DNA from: Protea cynaroides
Taxonomy: Eukaryota > Streptophyta > Magnoliopsida > Proteales > Proteaceae
Direction of reading: 5' to 3'
Length of the DNA: 64,000 bases
Assembly: GCA_028583415.1 (NCBI GenBank)
Contig: CM053271.1
Coordinates: 90,910,584 to 90,974,583 of the forward strand
The notes beneath the pieces are model-generated. The model was not told the DNA's origin and searched no databases. It worked only from the letters and a program-made list of their open reading frames with translations. Each line of letters begins with the position of its first letter. Position 1 is the first letter of the stretch. The translations under genes were made by a program, and so were the position numbers. Positions 24,774-36,662 of this stretch are shown here, piece after piece.

Positions 24774-26974
24774 TCTCACACCCCAATTCTGGCAGAACCA
24801 GAAGTGTGAGTAAACCGTCACTGAACCAACGGTTCACATCAGGATCTCAATAAGATCGGGTCCACTCATACAAACCATTGCACATAACCACAATCAGAAT
24901 ATAATAAATACAGCGGAAGTCTTAAATAAAATGAACTGAGTAATCTATTAATAAATTTAAATAAAATATTCAATTATTTAAATTTCCAAAACTTAAATAA
25001 ATATCTTTACATCACTGTATTTTCAACCGAAAATAAATAGAATAAATTAAAATCAAATCCTAAAGGTACACGCAGAAAGGGCACTCGCATAAAGCGTCAT
25101 GCTCGTCCTCTCCTGCTTGCACACCCAGGGCAGCCACGCCTCCATACACTGGAGCGTCCACGTAATCCTCCACTGTATAACCTGCATCAACATCTAAAAA
25201 TATGTATATATATAAGGGTGAGCTCACAACTTAGCTCAGTAAGAAAATCAGACAATGCAACAAACATATGCATGAGTAACATTCACATTATGGTCTGGTT
25301 TAAGTTTGTAATGTGCTATAGAAAGGATTTGTGGCCACCGCACCTCTATACACGAGTGTGTGAAGCCACCCAATGGATCAAACACCACTGTCATCCCACA
25401 TGCACCCTATCATGGAATAGAGATAGAGCTAAGGCGTCCAGATCAAACACCGCCAATACCTCCCCTGATACTCTACCCATACCAACACGTAAGCCCCTAT
25501 TGGTGAGGGCTTGCAACCTGGGCTCACAACTAATCAATCCTACATGTCATCACAGTAGGCCCTATCCCAGCGCAGCTCCCTACGGCATAGAGATAGAGCT
25601 AGACTCTAGTGGACAGGCTGGAGACCACAGTGCCACTTCCTCCCCCTAATTCCCTACCCGCACCAAGCATGCTAAGACAGAATGATACGAAAGGTGCTAG
25701 TGTGAGGAATGATCCCAGAACTCCAGTCCTTCCCATTCCACACACCAACGAAAACAATCACATGCCTAACAGTCACAACCTAGCATAGCAAGTATGCATG
25801 AACAATAATAATAACTGAAAGTAAAGGATGACATGCGAGTATGCACAAACATCATAACATAGAATCATGGTTATTAGCAACGATTTACTGTTTATTAAAT
25901 TATTAGGGTTTAGGTCCGATTCCCTTACCTGACGATTGTTTGATAGCTTGCTCCGCGTCACAGTATCTAAACGTGCTATCAAAAGGTCCTATACGATATT
26001 AGGGTTTAGTTAGAATAGTTTTCTTAGGGTTTACATTGGTCGAAAAACCAGCTGAGTTAAAAAACACTCTTCACAGAGCAAACTGGTCATAGGTACTAGT
26101 CGCAGCATTGTGGGGAAGACATGCGACCGGTATGGTCGACCGGTCCCCACAGACCAGTCCCCGGGAGGTACTGGTCGCAGTACCGGTCGCATAGAGTGCG
26201 ACCAGTATGGTCGACCGGTATGTCTCCGGAAGGCCATACACTTGGTTCTCACCTTCCGTCGGTCACCCTCTATTGATCCTAGGGTTTCTCCTACACATTC
26301 TAGGTCTGAATACTGAGTTAGAGTTGTTTCCAACTCCATTCAAGTCCTAGCCTCGATGAACTTGGACTTAGAACTTGAATCTAGGGTTTACCACTAATTT
26401 AGGGTTTGTCGACAAAAACAGGGTTTAGATCAATACCTCGCTTTGCTTGGTATTGATCAAACTACAACTAACCATCCTAGAATACTTATTGTAGAGGAAG
26501 GTTTAAGCACTTACCGTTGACTTGCGGTAATGTGTTCTTCATCGAACGGCAACGGCGGCTCTTCCCTCTCCTTCCTAGCTTCTTCTCCTTCTTCAGCCTC
26601 TTTCTCCTTTTCAGGGTTTGTGAGAATCAATGGAACAGGTTTTAAGAGATTTAAGGGTCTTTATATAGACTAGGGTTAGATTTAAGAAGCCTCCTAATAT
26701 TAAGAAAGTCCTTCGGTTTGAAATTTAGAAAGTGGGACCCCCAGAGATCCGTTTCCTGATCCATGCTGCGCAGGCTATACCGGTCGACCATCCACCGGTA
26801 CCATAGACTGGTACCATCGACCGGTATGAAGTTTTTCATACTTGAATTGGTCCGATTGGTCCGATTTCATACCTGGTTGTCAGCCGCTCATCTTGTCTGG
26901 TCCAGTGATGATTGGAAGACCTGTTACGACATGAAACAAGGTTTAGATCGGGTTCATGAAGTGCGGGTCTTACA
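24774..26974 (-). mobile_element. 3' LTR of family A element (LTR1), 2,201 bp
   Basis: On the minus strand it begins TGTAAGACCCGCACTTCATG and ends CCAGAATTGGGGTGTGAGA, where the usual terminal TGTCA appears as TCTCA on the plus strand. A TATATAAAG box (minus) is at 26,661-26,669, and a strong splice donor AACG/GTAAGTG has its G at 26,514. Palindromic ccggtcgacc clusters lie at 26,770-26,830, upstream of the TATA box in the sense of transcription, and at 26,100-26,230, downstream. It aligns along its whole length with LTR2 with only small differences. Confidence 0.9.
26661..26669 (-). promoter_or_regulatory. TATA box of LTR1
   Basis: TATATAAAG on the minus strand. It is followed by a conserved ccttaaatctc stretch. 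The same box is at the same place in LTR2 and LTR3. Confidence 0.7.
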
Positions 26975-27001
26975 ACTCTCCCACCCTTAAAAGAAATTTC
27001 G

Positions 27002-30000
27002 TCACCAAAATTTGCATGTAGTTTTCACAACTCCCCTACCCTTAAAATAAATTTTGGCCTCAAAATTTGAACGTACCTTGGTCGTCGAAAAGGTTAGGTA
27101 TTCCTTTCTCATTGCGTTCTCTTCCTCCCAAGTAATTTCTTCCATATCTTGGCTTTTCCAATGCACTTTCACATAGTGAATATCCTTGCTTCGGAGATGT
27201 TGTACTTTTCGGCCTGTGAGCATCACAGGTAAAACTTCAAACGTCAAGTCTTCTGTCAAGTCTGGTGGGTCTACTGTCAAGATGTGCGATGGATCCCTGA
27301 CGTACTTCTTCAATAAAGAAACATGAAACACATCATGAACGCTTGACATGGATGGTGGTAGAGCCAGTTGATATGCCACATTGCCACATCTGGTCAAAAT
27401 CTCGTATGGTCCCATATACCTGGGGCATAGCTTCCCCTTCTTACCAAACCGTTTAAGACCTCACACAGGTGATATTTTCAAGAATACTTTATCACCCACT
27501 GTAAACTCCAGATCTCGACGTCGGTTATATGCATAGTGCTTTTGTCAAACTTGAGTTGTCTTCACTCTTTCCTTGATTTGATTAATCACTCGACAAGTTT
27601 CTTCGATGAACTCCTGTCCTACAATCCTTCTCTCTCCCACCTCATTCCATAACAGAGGTGTACGACATTTATTCCCATAGAGTGCTTCATATGATCCATT
27701 TGAATCGTAGCCTGGTAACTGTTGTTATAAGCAAACTCGATGAGCGATAGCTTCTCGTCCAAAGCTCCTTTGAAATCTAGAGCACATGCTCTGAGCATAT
27801 CTTCTAAGATTTGAATAGTTCTTTCTGACTGCCCGTCTCTGAGGATGAAAAGTTGTGCTAAACTTCAGCTTGGTTCCCATTGCTTTCTGTAATCCTTCCC
27901 AGAACATTGATGTAAAACGGGGATCTCTATCAGATACTATACTTTCTGGGATGCCATGAAGTCTGACTATATTATCCACATATAGCTTGGCCAGCTTCTC
28001 CATGGTATACTGAGGTCTGATAGCGATGAATCGAGCTGTCTTGGTATGTTGATCAACTATAACCCATACTGCATCCACTGACCTTGGTGTCAAGGGTAGG
28101 CCAGTGACGAAATCCATTGTAATACAATCCCACTTCCATGCTAGCTTCGGTAGTGGTTGTAGCAAACCTGTGGGTCTTTGCCTTTCAGCTTTAACTTGTT
28201 GGCAATTTAGACATTGGAATACCGAGCTACATCCGCTTTCATACCCCTCCACCAATACAATCTTCTTAAATCATGGTACATCTTGGTGCTTCCTGGATGT
28301 ACAGAATATGGGATGTAATGAGCTTCTGTCATAACTCGATCTCTGATATTTGAGTTCTCAGTCTCAAGTATACAAAATCGTCCACGATACCTAAGTACCT
28401 TGTCTAAATCCAAGGTAAAGTCAGGATTGCTTTTACCCTTCTCTAGATCTTCTTGCATAGTCTTGAGGTGTGGATCCTGTAGGATTACTACTTTGACCTC
28501 ATATATTAGATCCGATGAGATCTTCAAGGCTGCGAACATCAACGTGAACTTATGAATTAAGCCCTGTTCCACTGGATCTCCTGCAATTTCTAATATATAC
28601 TCTTCATCATTCTCTATTGAGCTTGAGGCTGCAGCACACAATGCAGCATTTGTACTAGGTCCTGCCTCAGGTTTCAATGCCCACTTTCTACTTAAGGCAT
28701 CGGCCACAACATTTGCCTTACCCGGATGGTACTGGATGTCGCAATCATAATCTTTTAATAATTCCAGCCATCTCCTCTGTCGCATATTCAGGTCATTTTG
28801 AGTGAAAAGTTAAGTTAAGCTCTTGTGATCCGACTTAATCTGAAACTTTTCACCGTAAAGGTAGTGTCTCTAAGTCTTGATTACATGGATAACTACTGCT
28901 AATTCCAGATCATGCGTAAGATAGTTCTTCTCATGTTCATTCAACTGTCTTGATGCGTAGGCAATCACATGTTCTCCTTGTATTAACACACATCCAAGAC
29001 CGAACCCTGAGACATCCATGTATAAGGTAAACGACAAGCCTGGTGCTGGGATGGTCAAGATAGGTGCAGAGACTAGTCTTGACTTCAAGGTCTGAAAGCA
29101 CTTTTCACACTCATCCGTCCATATGAATTTTCCCCTTTCTTGGTTAGTATAGTAAGTGGAACAACGATCCTTGAGTAGTCTTCCACAAATCTTTTATAGT
29201 AACCAACCAATTTAAGGAAACTACGAATCTCTGCCACTGATTTCGGTGCATCCCATCCTACTATAGCTACAATCTTGCTTGGATCTACCTTGATACCATC
29301 TGCAGATACTACGTGACCCAAGAAGGCCACTTCTTTCTGCCAAAATTCGCACTTCTTGAACTTGGCATAAAGTTTCTCTCTTCTCAGCCGTTGTAGGGCT
29401 GCTCTCAAATGTGTTGCATGAGTCTCCCTGTCTTGTGAGTAGACCAATATGTCGTCAATGAATACGATGACCAAAGTGTCCAACATGTCATGAAACACTC
29501 AGTTCATCAGTTCCATGAACGACGCTGGAGCGTTATCAAACCGAATGACATTACAAGGAACTCATAATGTCCATACCTTGTCCTGAAAGCAGTCTTTGGA
29601 ATATTTGTGGCCTTGATCTTCAATTGGTGATACCCTGATCTAAGATCAATCTTCGAGAAAATCTTTGCACCCTGCAACTGATCGAACAGATCATCAATCC
29701 TAGGCAAAGGATATCGGTTCTTGATGGTTAACTTGTTCAGCTCTCGGTAGTCGATACATAACCGTACACTACCGTCCTTCTTCTTAACGAACAATACAAG
29801 TGCTCCCCATGGCGATATGCTTGGTCATATGAAACCCTTATAAAGTAGTTCTTGTAATTGGTTCTTCAACTCCTTTAATTCGGTAGGGGCCATCCTGTAC
29901 GATGCCTTAGACACCGGCGCCGACCCTGGCATAAGGTCTATCATGAACTCTGTAGCCCTGTCTAGAGGTAGACCCGGGAGATCTTCTGGAAATACGTCTG

Positions 30001-30506
30001 AAAACTCTTGTACCACATCTAGATCTTCCATCTTTAGCACCTCAGCAGTTATGTCGACCACAGACACTAAATACCCCACTCCTCCTTCTCTAAGCATCTC
30101 TTAGCTTTTAGGGCGGAGAGGATCAGCTTCCGCTTCCTAGGTAACTTGATCCCAGTGAAGCTAAACTCTTTCCCTTTCTCATCTTTAAGCACAAGTTTCC
30201 TTTCACCACATAATAAGCTAGCTGAATGATGGCCTAGCCAATCCATTCCCAAGATGACGTCAAAGTCTGCCATCTCGAGTTGAACCAGATTTGCTTATAG
30301 GTTTCGGCCCTCAATACTAACTGTACACGGCCCATAGTATTCAGTCAATGCCACTTCAACTCCCAACGGAGAGCGAACTATCAAGCTTGGGTTCAAACAC
30401 TTGACAGGTAATTTCATTCGCTTCCCAAAGGAAATAAAAATAAAGGAGTGGATGGCCCCAGAGTCAAAGAGTACTCTGGCAGGTATACCAGCTATATTTA
30501 CAGTCC
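27002..30506 (-). pseudogene. pol: Family A pol: protease, RT, RNase H, integrase, chromodomain (broken)
   Basis: The second exon after the predicted intron begins at 30,506. In order come the protease tail with D-V-I-L-G-M-D-W-L (about 30,265), RT with V-K-K-K-D-G-S and F-S-K-I-D-L-R-S-G-Y (29,790-29,600), the catalytic F-I-D-D (about 29,460), RNase H with Y-M-D-V-S-G (the usual D-A-S altered) and the H-P-G-K-A-N tail, integrase with its zinc-binding C-L-N-C-Q and core residues M-D-F-V and S-D-R-D-P-R-F, and a chromodomain-type end with E-E-I-T-W-E-E-E. Normally this makes the enzymes that copy and insert the element, with the chromodomain steering insertion. At least six stops or frameshifts break it, including in RT near 29,500 and in the integrase core near 27,830. 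It is not functional. Confidence 0.88.
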
Positions 30507-30585
30507 CTGAAATTTTATTATCCCTTAGTTCTACATGCTCAAATACAACAAACAGTAAGTCAAGTAGGAAGGGATAGAATCATAC
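30507..30585 (-). other. Predicted 79-nt intron between gag and protease, family A
   Basis: On the minus strand the exon ends ...GTTACTG, the donor is GTATGA (G at 30,585), the acceptor is AATTTCAG (last G at 30,507), and the next exon begins GGACTGTAAAT. Splicing in phase 1 joins the codons for V-T-G to T-V-N-I, in frame with the protease. Without splicing there is an in-frame stop at 30,560 and a frame change, because 79 is not a multiple of three. Family B has the same junction with a 69-nt intron at 50,700-50,768. Confidence 0.68.
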
Positions 30586-31873
30586 CAGTAACCACATCAG
30601 GTGATGCGGCTGCCTCTTTAGTGGTGACTGCGAATACCTTTCCTTGCTGCGGCAGTTGCTTTTTAGGTAGAGTACAGGTATTCGCATAATGACCCAATTG
30701 CTGACAGTTGAAACATTTAACATTTGGGTTCTGTCCAGCAAACTGTGACAGTGGTGGTGCAGTAGTGTTCCTTGCAGGAAACACAACAGACTGAGCCGTG
30801 TATGGGCGGAATGGTCTTGTATTCCCTCCACCTGAAGTCTCAGTGGCGGGCCTCTTTAGTCCCCTATTCTGAGCAAAGAAACTGTCTCTTTGACTGGATT
30901 CGATTACCCTGGCATTCTGCACAGCCTCATTATATATCTTCTTCTCCAAACCCAAGACGTGCTCTCGGATACTTCCTCGTAATCCCATGGTGAACCTATG
31001 GGTCTTGGTTTCTTCTTCTTGCATGCTTGCCAGAGCGAAGAAGAACAGCTCTTTATATCTCTGCTGGTAAGCATCAACCGTCGACTGGGATTACTACAGG
31101 TTGAGGAATTCCTTCTCCATTTGATCTCTAAAGATCTTCAGAAATTATTTATCGAAGAAAGCTCCTTTGAATATTGCCCAATCGATCTGAGTGTGCTTTA
31201 CATCTAAATATGTCTGGGTAGAATTCCACCAGGCATTGGCATCTTCATTGAGCATGTGCGTAGCAAACGGCACCTTCTCATCTTCCGTACAAGTCATCAA
31301 ATGGAATTTCTTCTCTATTTCAGACACCCACTATGCAGGCCACAGTGGTTTCCCTGGTTTCCCTGTGAAAGTAAGGGGTTTCAGTTTCAATAAACTATCC
31401 ACCGCTCGACTTAGGTCATTCTGCCCTTGTGCATTCATTCCGTACCATGGTGGTGGGTACGGATAGATTCCTTGATAGACGGATGGCGATGGAAATTGGT
31501 GTGGTGGTTGTAGATTCTGTCCTTGGCCCATCGGCCCAGTACTACCATCCATTGGCAGTGAGGTGTTATTTCTTCTAGACTCAGGCGTACCTTCTGTAGG
31601 AATATATCCCGGTGGCCTGAACATCTTCAGCATCTCGTTCAGGAATGTTTTCTATTGAGCTTCCATTAGAAAAACCAGATTCTTCACAATTGTTTCAGAG
31701 TTTGTGTGAGGGGGTCCTGGCAAATTTGTGAGTGCTCTGGGACTTTGCCTCTCTTCACCGTTTGGGTTCACATTTTGCTCATCAATAGTTCTTGTTTCCA
31801 TGTTGTCCTCATCTTGGCGTACCCTGGAGTGGTGACGCCTTCGTGAGCCTCTACGACCGTTTCCGCCTACCAT
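30586..31873 (-). pseudogene. gag: Family A gag (broken)
   Basis: Gag forms the particle that packages the element RNA. The likely start is the ATG at 31,873 (M-V-G-G-N-G-R-R-G), giving a basic N-terminus, then a Pro/Tyr-rich stretch (Y-P-Y-P-P-P-W-Y-G), the conserved L-K-L-K-P-L-T-F-T-G region, the A-W-W-N-S segment, the coat region with G-L-R-G-S-I-R-E-H-V, and one zinc knuckle C-F-N-C-Q-Q-L-G-H-Y-A-N-T-C near 30,710. Stops or frame changes near 31,652, 31,331 and 31,145 and at about 31,060 break it. It ends at the gag-protease splice donor. A TCTTCTTCCCAG acceptor lies 26 bp before the start codon (31,899). Confidence 0.85.
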
Positions 31874-32039
31874 CTCAGATAAATTTTCCTGCTTGGATCT
31901 GGGAAGAAGACATAACACATGAGGTATAATCGAATAATCATAATAGTGTTAGTCTTTAACAAGTACAAGGCGAAACTCGTAAGGAAACTTAAATCGAAAT
32001 TTTACAAAAAAATTTCAAAATTTTCTGGGTTTCCATTAG

Positions 32040-32262
32040 TTGTTCGGTCGCAACATACCGGTCACGGCACTGTATAAGGTAGTGCGACCAGTATGTCCAG
32101 GCGGACAAACTTCTGGGATTCCCGAGGGGTATCGATCGATGTACCGATCGCAACTCTATGGAAAATGGAGCGACCGGTATAGTTAAACCGGTCAAAATTT
32201 TCTCCTGACCAAGGGGTATCGGTTGACTTTACCAGGGGGTATCGGTCGACCGGTATGCCCAG
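32040..32262. promoter_or_regulatory. GTCGA/CCGGT palindrome cluster upstream of the antisense ORF
   Basis: A dense group of taccggtc, gcgaccggta, tcgatcgatgtaccgatcgc and tcggtcgaccggtatg words. It resembles the clusters in the family A LTRs, one of which lies upstream of the LTR TATA box. Here it lies about 160 bp or more upstream of the predicted 5'UTR intron of the antisense ORF. It may be a shared promoter or silencing module; function is inferred from position only. Confidence 0.5.
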
Positions 32263-32419
32263 AACCTCTTTAAAATTGTGAAAAGTGAGATTTTTCTCAC
32301 TTTTCCTTTCTTCTTCCTCTCTGGTGGTGATTCCTCTCTGGCTCTATGAGTTGCTATAGTCCGACCGGTGGTCCTAGAAGCTATTTCCTTCCAATCCAGA
32401 CCTAGAACATCGCCTCCAA

Positions 32420-32851
32420 GTAAGTTCCTTCTTTCCATTTACCATTTTTACATCGTTTCTCCATGGTTCCAAGCCCAAAACTAGGTTTTTCTTAGTTTAG
32501 GAGATTCTAACCATAGGAACTCCTTTCATTCAGCTTAGAAAGGGTTTAGGGACCTCTACGAGCAAAAGCCCTCAACCAATTTGAGGTTCCACTGAATGGT
32601 TTTTTAAAAAAAAATCGATTTTTTTAGGTTTTTAACCTACGTTTTGATAAAAAATCGAATTTTTCAGAAAATTCCAAAATTTCTTGTTTGTTTGATGGAT
32701 GTTTGGTTTCCTTGAGGTCTTTAGGGGTTACGTAAGTCCTCCTCCCTAGGTTTTGGGTGAGTTCGAGGCTTTTGCTTAATTTACTGTCGTTATGCTGCCG
32801 AAATTCTATAAATTTCTAACCCATTTCTCTTTGTCTTGTCTTTGTTTGTAG
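32420..32851 (+). other. Predicted 5'UTR intron of the antisense ORF
   Basis: Donor CCAA/GTAAGT at 32,420; acceptor after a long pyrimidine tract, TTTGTTTGTAG, ending at 32,851, seven bases before the ATG at 32,858. Both sites match plant consensus well. A leader intron just before the start codon is common in plant genes. Confidence 0.5.
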
Positions 32852-32857
32852 TTCAAA

Positions 32858-34081
32858 ATGTTTCAACGCAGAGGTGCAGGTAAACGTTCATTCGGTCTTG
32901 GCATGAATCGTCCGCATCCACCTGTTCCACAGCTCGATGAGCGGTGGTTTTGTTCTGAGGCGGCGCCAGCCCACTTCCCTTGGTTTGACGAGAAGAATAT
33001 CGAGTCAAGGCAACGAGTGAACCTGAAGCAGCTTGATCGGTTTGATGTGGAGGCAGCTTTTGGCAGACTTGGGTGGTTGGCCGTCATCACGTACACTGTG
33101 ACCACTCACCCCAACCTAGTCAAATATTTCTACGCCAACTTGAAGATAGAGGGAAATGTCAATGACTTCAGCCAAGGCAGGGAACTCCACCTTACCAGTC
33201 TCGTCAAGGGTGTTCCCATCTCCTTCAACACTCACCAGCTCACCGATCTTCTAGGGATTCCCAATGATGGGGACTTGGTCTACGACGTCCCTAAGATAAA
33301 GGGCTTTCTCACTAAGGATCTGCGCCAGGAGATTTTAGAGCAGCTACTTAACCCTGGAGCACCTATGAAGGTTGCTAGCTTGAGGCCTGTGCCTCGTGTA
33401 TACTGTCGCATCATCCAGCTCAATATCGTGCCTCAGAGCGGTCATTACAGTGAGTTGTCTCAGCTCACTCAATATTTGACCTATTGTGTCTACACTGGGG
33501 AGCGGGTCTGTCTCCCCAACATCATTATCAGGACCATGTGTCAGGCTACTCTGCCCGATCGGGCCAATAACCTTCCATATGGACGACTCATCACCACTCT
33601 TCTGCAGCGATTACGAGTGGACATGAGGGGTGAGACTGCCGTTGAGGATACTATGACCTCGGACATTGATTGGGATGCCATTCTCCAGATGCAGATGGAT
33701 AACTTTCCGGCCAGTGATGAGGAATTAGAGGCTCATCCTCGCCCACTCAGGAGGGTAGCAGCCCCGGCAGCAGCAGCAGCCAATGCGGCTCATGCAGCAG
33801 AGGCAGGGGGTGATGATGAGGGTGACGATGATCAGAGGAAGGATGTTCCAACGCCAGCACCATAGCCCACACATGCAGCGGGAGCATCTCAGCCTCCTCC
33901 AGATACCGTGATGGGCATGTTTACGGAGATCCAAGACGCCCAGCGGGAGATGAGCCATGATCTAGAGTGTCTTATTCGCAGCCTCAGAGTCACCCAGGAG
34001 TAGGTGCACTGGCTCAGGGTAGCCTACGAGCGTAATTATGACATCGCTGACCCCATTCCTCCTAGGCCCCAAACCCCATGA
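32858..34081 (+). pseudogene. Antisense extra ORF: putative plant transposon protein (two stops)
   Basis: An open frame of 335 codons from 32,858 ends at TAG (33,863-33,865). The same frame continues after it, meets a second TAG (near 34,003), and ends at TGA 34,079-34,081, so the ancestral protein was probably about 407 residues. Both TAGs look like CAG-to-TAG changes. Residues about 40-250 match the kind of domain annotated as putative plant transposon protein (R-F-D-V-E-A-A-F near 66; G-V-P-I-S-F; L-L-G-I-P-N-D-G; P-Q-S-G-H-Y; L-P-Y-G-R-L-I-T-T-L-L). An Ala-rich acidic linker and a polar C-terminal region follow. It lies opposite to gag-pol, between primer site and gag. Extra ORFs of this type are known in plant Ty3/gypsy elements, chiefly Tat/Athila. 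The function is unknown. A diverged copy lies at 39,583-40,697. Confidence 0.72.
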
Positions 34082-34455
34082 TAGACCTCTTATTTTCCTC
34101 TCTCTCTTGGCATGGTTTATATATATAACAGGGTAATAGTCCGGCTTGTGGACTGTACCCTGTAGCACAATCTATTTTTTACTCTTTGGATGTTTATGTT
34201 TATTTTTACTTTTGATATAGTTTTTCTTTTCCATTTAATAGAAGTTTATGATTTTTCTCACCTGTCATTAAGGTTTCTATCTAAAGCATGACTGTTTATT
34301 AATTCCACCTTTAGTATAGTATATTATGCTCTTTCGAATTTAGTCTCAGACATCAAACAAGTGCTTAAGGTGGGTTTTTATTAAAACTTTTAATCCTTCC
34401 TATCTCAGTTCATCGACTTAGTTAAGTGCAATATGGTCTGTTGGACAGAGCCTAA

Positions 34456-34470
34456 GAGCTCTGATACCAA
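34456..34470 (-). other. Primer-binding site of family A element, iMet type
   Basis: On the minus strand TTGGTATCAGAGCTC, two bases after the LTR end ...TGTGACA. Confidence 0.9.
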
Positions 34471-34472
34471 GT

Positions 34473-36662
34473 TGTCACACCTCAATTTCGACTAAACCAG
34501 AAGTGTGAGTGAACCATCACTGAACCAACGGTTCACACCAGGATCTCAATAAGATCGTGTCCACTCATACAAACCATTGCACATAACCACAATCAGAATA
34601 TAATAAATACAGCGAAAGTCTTAAATAAAATGAACTGAGTAATCTATTGATAAATTTAAATAAAATATTCAATTATTCAAATTCCCAAAACTTAAATAAA
34701 TATCTTTACATCATTGTATTTCCAACCAAAAATAAATAGAATAAATTAAAATCAAATCCTAAAGGTACACGTAGAAAGGACACTCGCATGAAGCGTCATG
34801 CTCGTCCTCTCCTGCTTACGCTCCCAGGGCAGCCACGCCTCCATACACTGGAGCGTCCACGTAATCCTCCACTGTATAACCTGCATCAACATCTAAAAAC
34901 ATGTATATATACAAGGGTGAGCTCACAACTTAGCTCAGTAAGACAATCATACAATGCAACAAACATATGCATGAGTAACATTCACATTATGGTCTGGTTT
35001 AAGTTTGCAATGTGCTATAGAAAGGATTGGCGGCCACCGCACCTCTATACACTAGTGTGTGAAGCCGCCCAATGGATCAAACACCACTGTCGTCCCACAT
35101 GCACCCTATCATGGAATAGAGATAGAGTTAAGGCGTCCGGATCAAACACCGCCAACACCTCCCCTGATACTCTACCCATACCAACACGTAAGCCCCTATT
35201 GGCGAGGGCTTGTAAACTAGGCTCGCAACTAACCAATCCTATATGTCATCACAGTAGGTCCTATCCTAGCACAACTCCCTACGACATAAAGATAGAGCTA
35301 GAGTCTAGTGGCTAGGCCGGAGACCACAGTGCAACTTCCTCCCCCTGATACCCTACCCGCACCAAGCATGCTAAGACAGAACAATACGAAAGGTGCTAGT
35401 GTGAGGAATGATCCCAGACCTTCAGTCCTTCCCATTCTATACACTAATGAAAATAATTACATGCCTAACAGTCACAACCTAGCATAGCAAGTATGCATGA
35501 ACAATAATAATAACTGAAAGTAAAGGATGACATGCGAGTATGTACAAACATCATACCATAGATCATGGTTATTAGCAACAATTTACTGTTTATTAAATTA
35601 TTAGGGTTTAGGTCCGATTCCCTTACCTGACGCTTGTTTGATAGCTTGCTCCGCGTCACAGTATCCAAACGTGCTATCACAAGGTCCTACACGATATTAG
35701 GGTTTAGTTAGAATAGTTTTCTTAGGGTTTACGTTGATCGAAAAACCAACTGAGTTAAAAAACACTCTTCACAGGGTAGACTGGTCACAGGTACCGGTCG
35801 CAGCACTGTGGGGAAGACCTGCGACCGGTATGGACGATCGGTCCCCACAGACCAGTCCCCAGGAGGTACCAATCGTAGTACCGGTCACATAGAGTACGAT
35901 CGATATAGTCGACCGGTATGTCTCTGGAAGACCATACACTTGGCTCTCACCTTTCGTCGGTCACCCTCTATTGATCCTAGGGTTTCTCCTACACATTCTA
36001 GGTCTGAATACTGAGTTAGGGTTGTTTCCAACTCCATTCAAGTCCTAGCCTCGATGAACTTCGACTTAGACTTGAATCTAGGGTTTACCACTAATTTAGG
36101 GTTTGTCGGCAAAAACAGGGTTTAGATCAATACCTCGCTTTGCTTGGTATTGATCAAACTACAACTAACCATCCTAGAATACTTATTGTAGAGGAAGGTT
36201 TAAGCACTTACCGTTGACTTGCGGTAATGTGTTCTTCATCGAACGGCAACGGCGGCTCTTCCCTCTCCTTCCTAGCTTCTTCTCCTTCTTCAGCCTCTTT
36301 CTCCTTTTCAGGGTTTGTGAGAATCAATGGAACAGGTTTTAGGAGGTTTAAGGGTCTTTATATAGACTAGGGTTAGATTTAAGAAGCCTCCTAACATTAA
36401 GAAAGTCCTTCGGTTTGAAATTTAGAAAGTGGGACCCCCAGAGAACCGTTTCCCGATCCATGCTGCGCAGGCTATACCGGTCGACCATCCACCGGTACCA
36501 TAGACTGGTACCATCGACCGGTATGACGTTTTTCATACTTGAATTGGTCCGATTTCATACCTGGTTGTCAGCCGCTCATCTTGTCTGGTCCAGTGATGAT
36601 TGGAAGACCTGTTACGACATGAAACAAGGTTTAGATCGGGTTCATGAAGTGCGGGTCTTACA
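34473..36662 (-). mobile_element. 5' LTR of family A element (LTR2), 2,190 bp
   Basis: TGTCACACC at the plus-strand left edge and GGGTCTTACA at the right edge. It has a primer site on its left and a polypurine tract plus integrase tail on its right. It therefore serves as the 5' LTR of the full element and also sits where a 3' LTR would sit for the truncated copy at 36,663-37,031. The TATA box (minus) is at 36,357-36,364, the donor at 36,211, and palindrome clusters are near 35,780-35,915 and 36,475-36,525. Confidence 0.9.
36357..36364 (-). promoter_or_regulatory. TATA box of LTR2 (family A 5' LTR promoter)
   Basis: TATATAAA on the minus strand. The strong donor GTAAGT lies about 150 bp downstream, as in the other complete LTRs. 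Confidence 0.7.

Larger units (their letters stand above)
31899..36211 (-). other. Predicted leader intron, family A (donor in LTR, acceptor before gag)
   Basis: On the minus strand the donor AACG/GTAAGTG has its G at 36,211, about 150 bp downstream of the LTR2 TATA box. The acceptor TCTTCTTCCCAG ends at 31,899, 26 bp before the gag start codon. Removing this 4.3-kb segment would delete U5, the primer site and the whole antisense ORF, leaving a short leader before gag. Genomic RNA would have to stay unspliced to keep the primer site. Each site is seen in the sequence; the pairing is inference. Confidence 0.45.
24774..36662 (-). mobile_element. Tekay/Del-type Ty3/gypsy chromovirus, family A, 11.9 kb
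   Basis: On the minus strand the order is 5' LTR (36,662-34,473), iMet primer site, leader with an antisense ORF, gag, a predicted intron, protease-RT-RNase H-integrase-chromodomain, a doubled polypurine tract, and 3' LTR (26,974-24,774). Domain order and the Tekay-type chromodomain place it in the Tekay/Del lineage. The coding region has several stops and frameshifts, so this copy should be unable to move. Flanking 5-bp sequences do not match (gttcc left, actct right), because the 5' LTR is followed by a second polypurine tract and integrase tail. It is therefore joined to another truncated copy, probably by LTR-LTR recombination. Confidence 0.88.
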
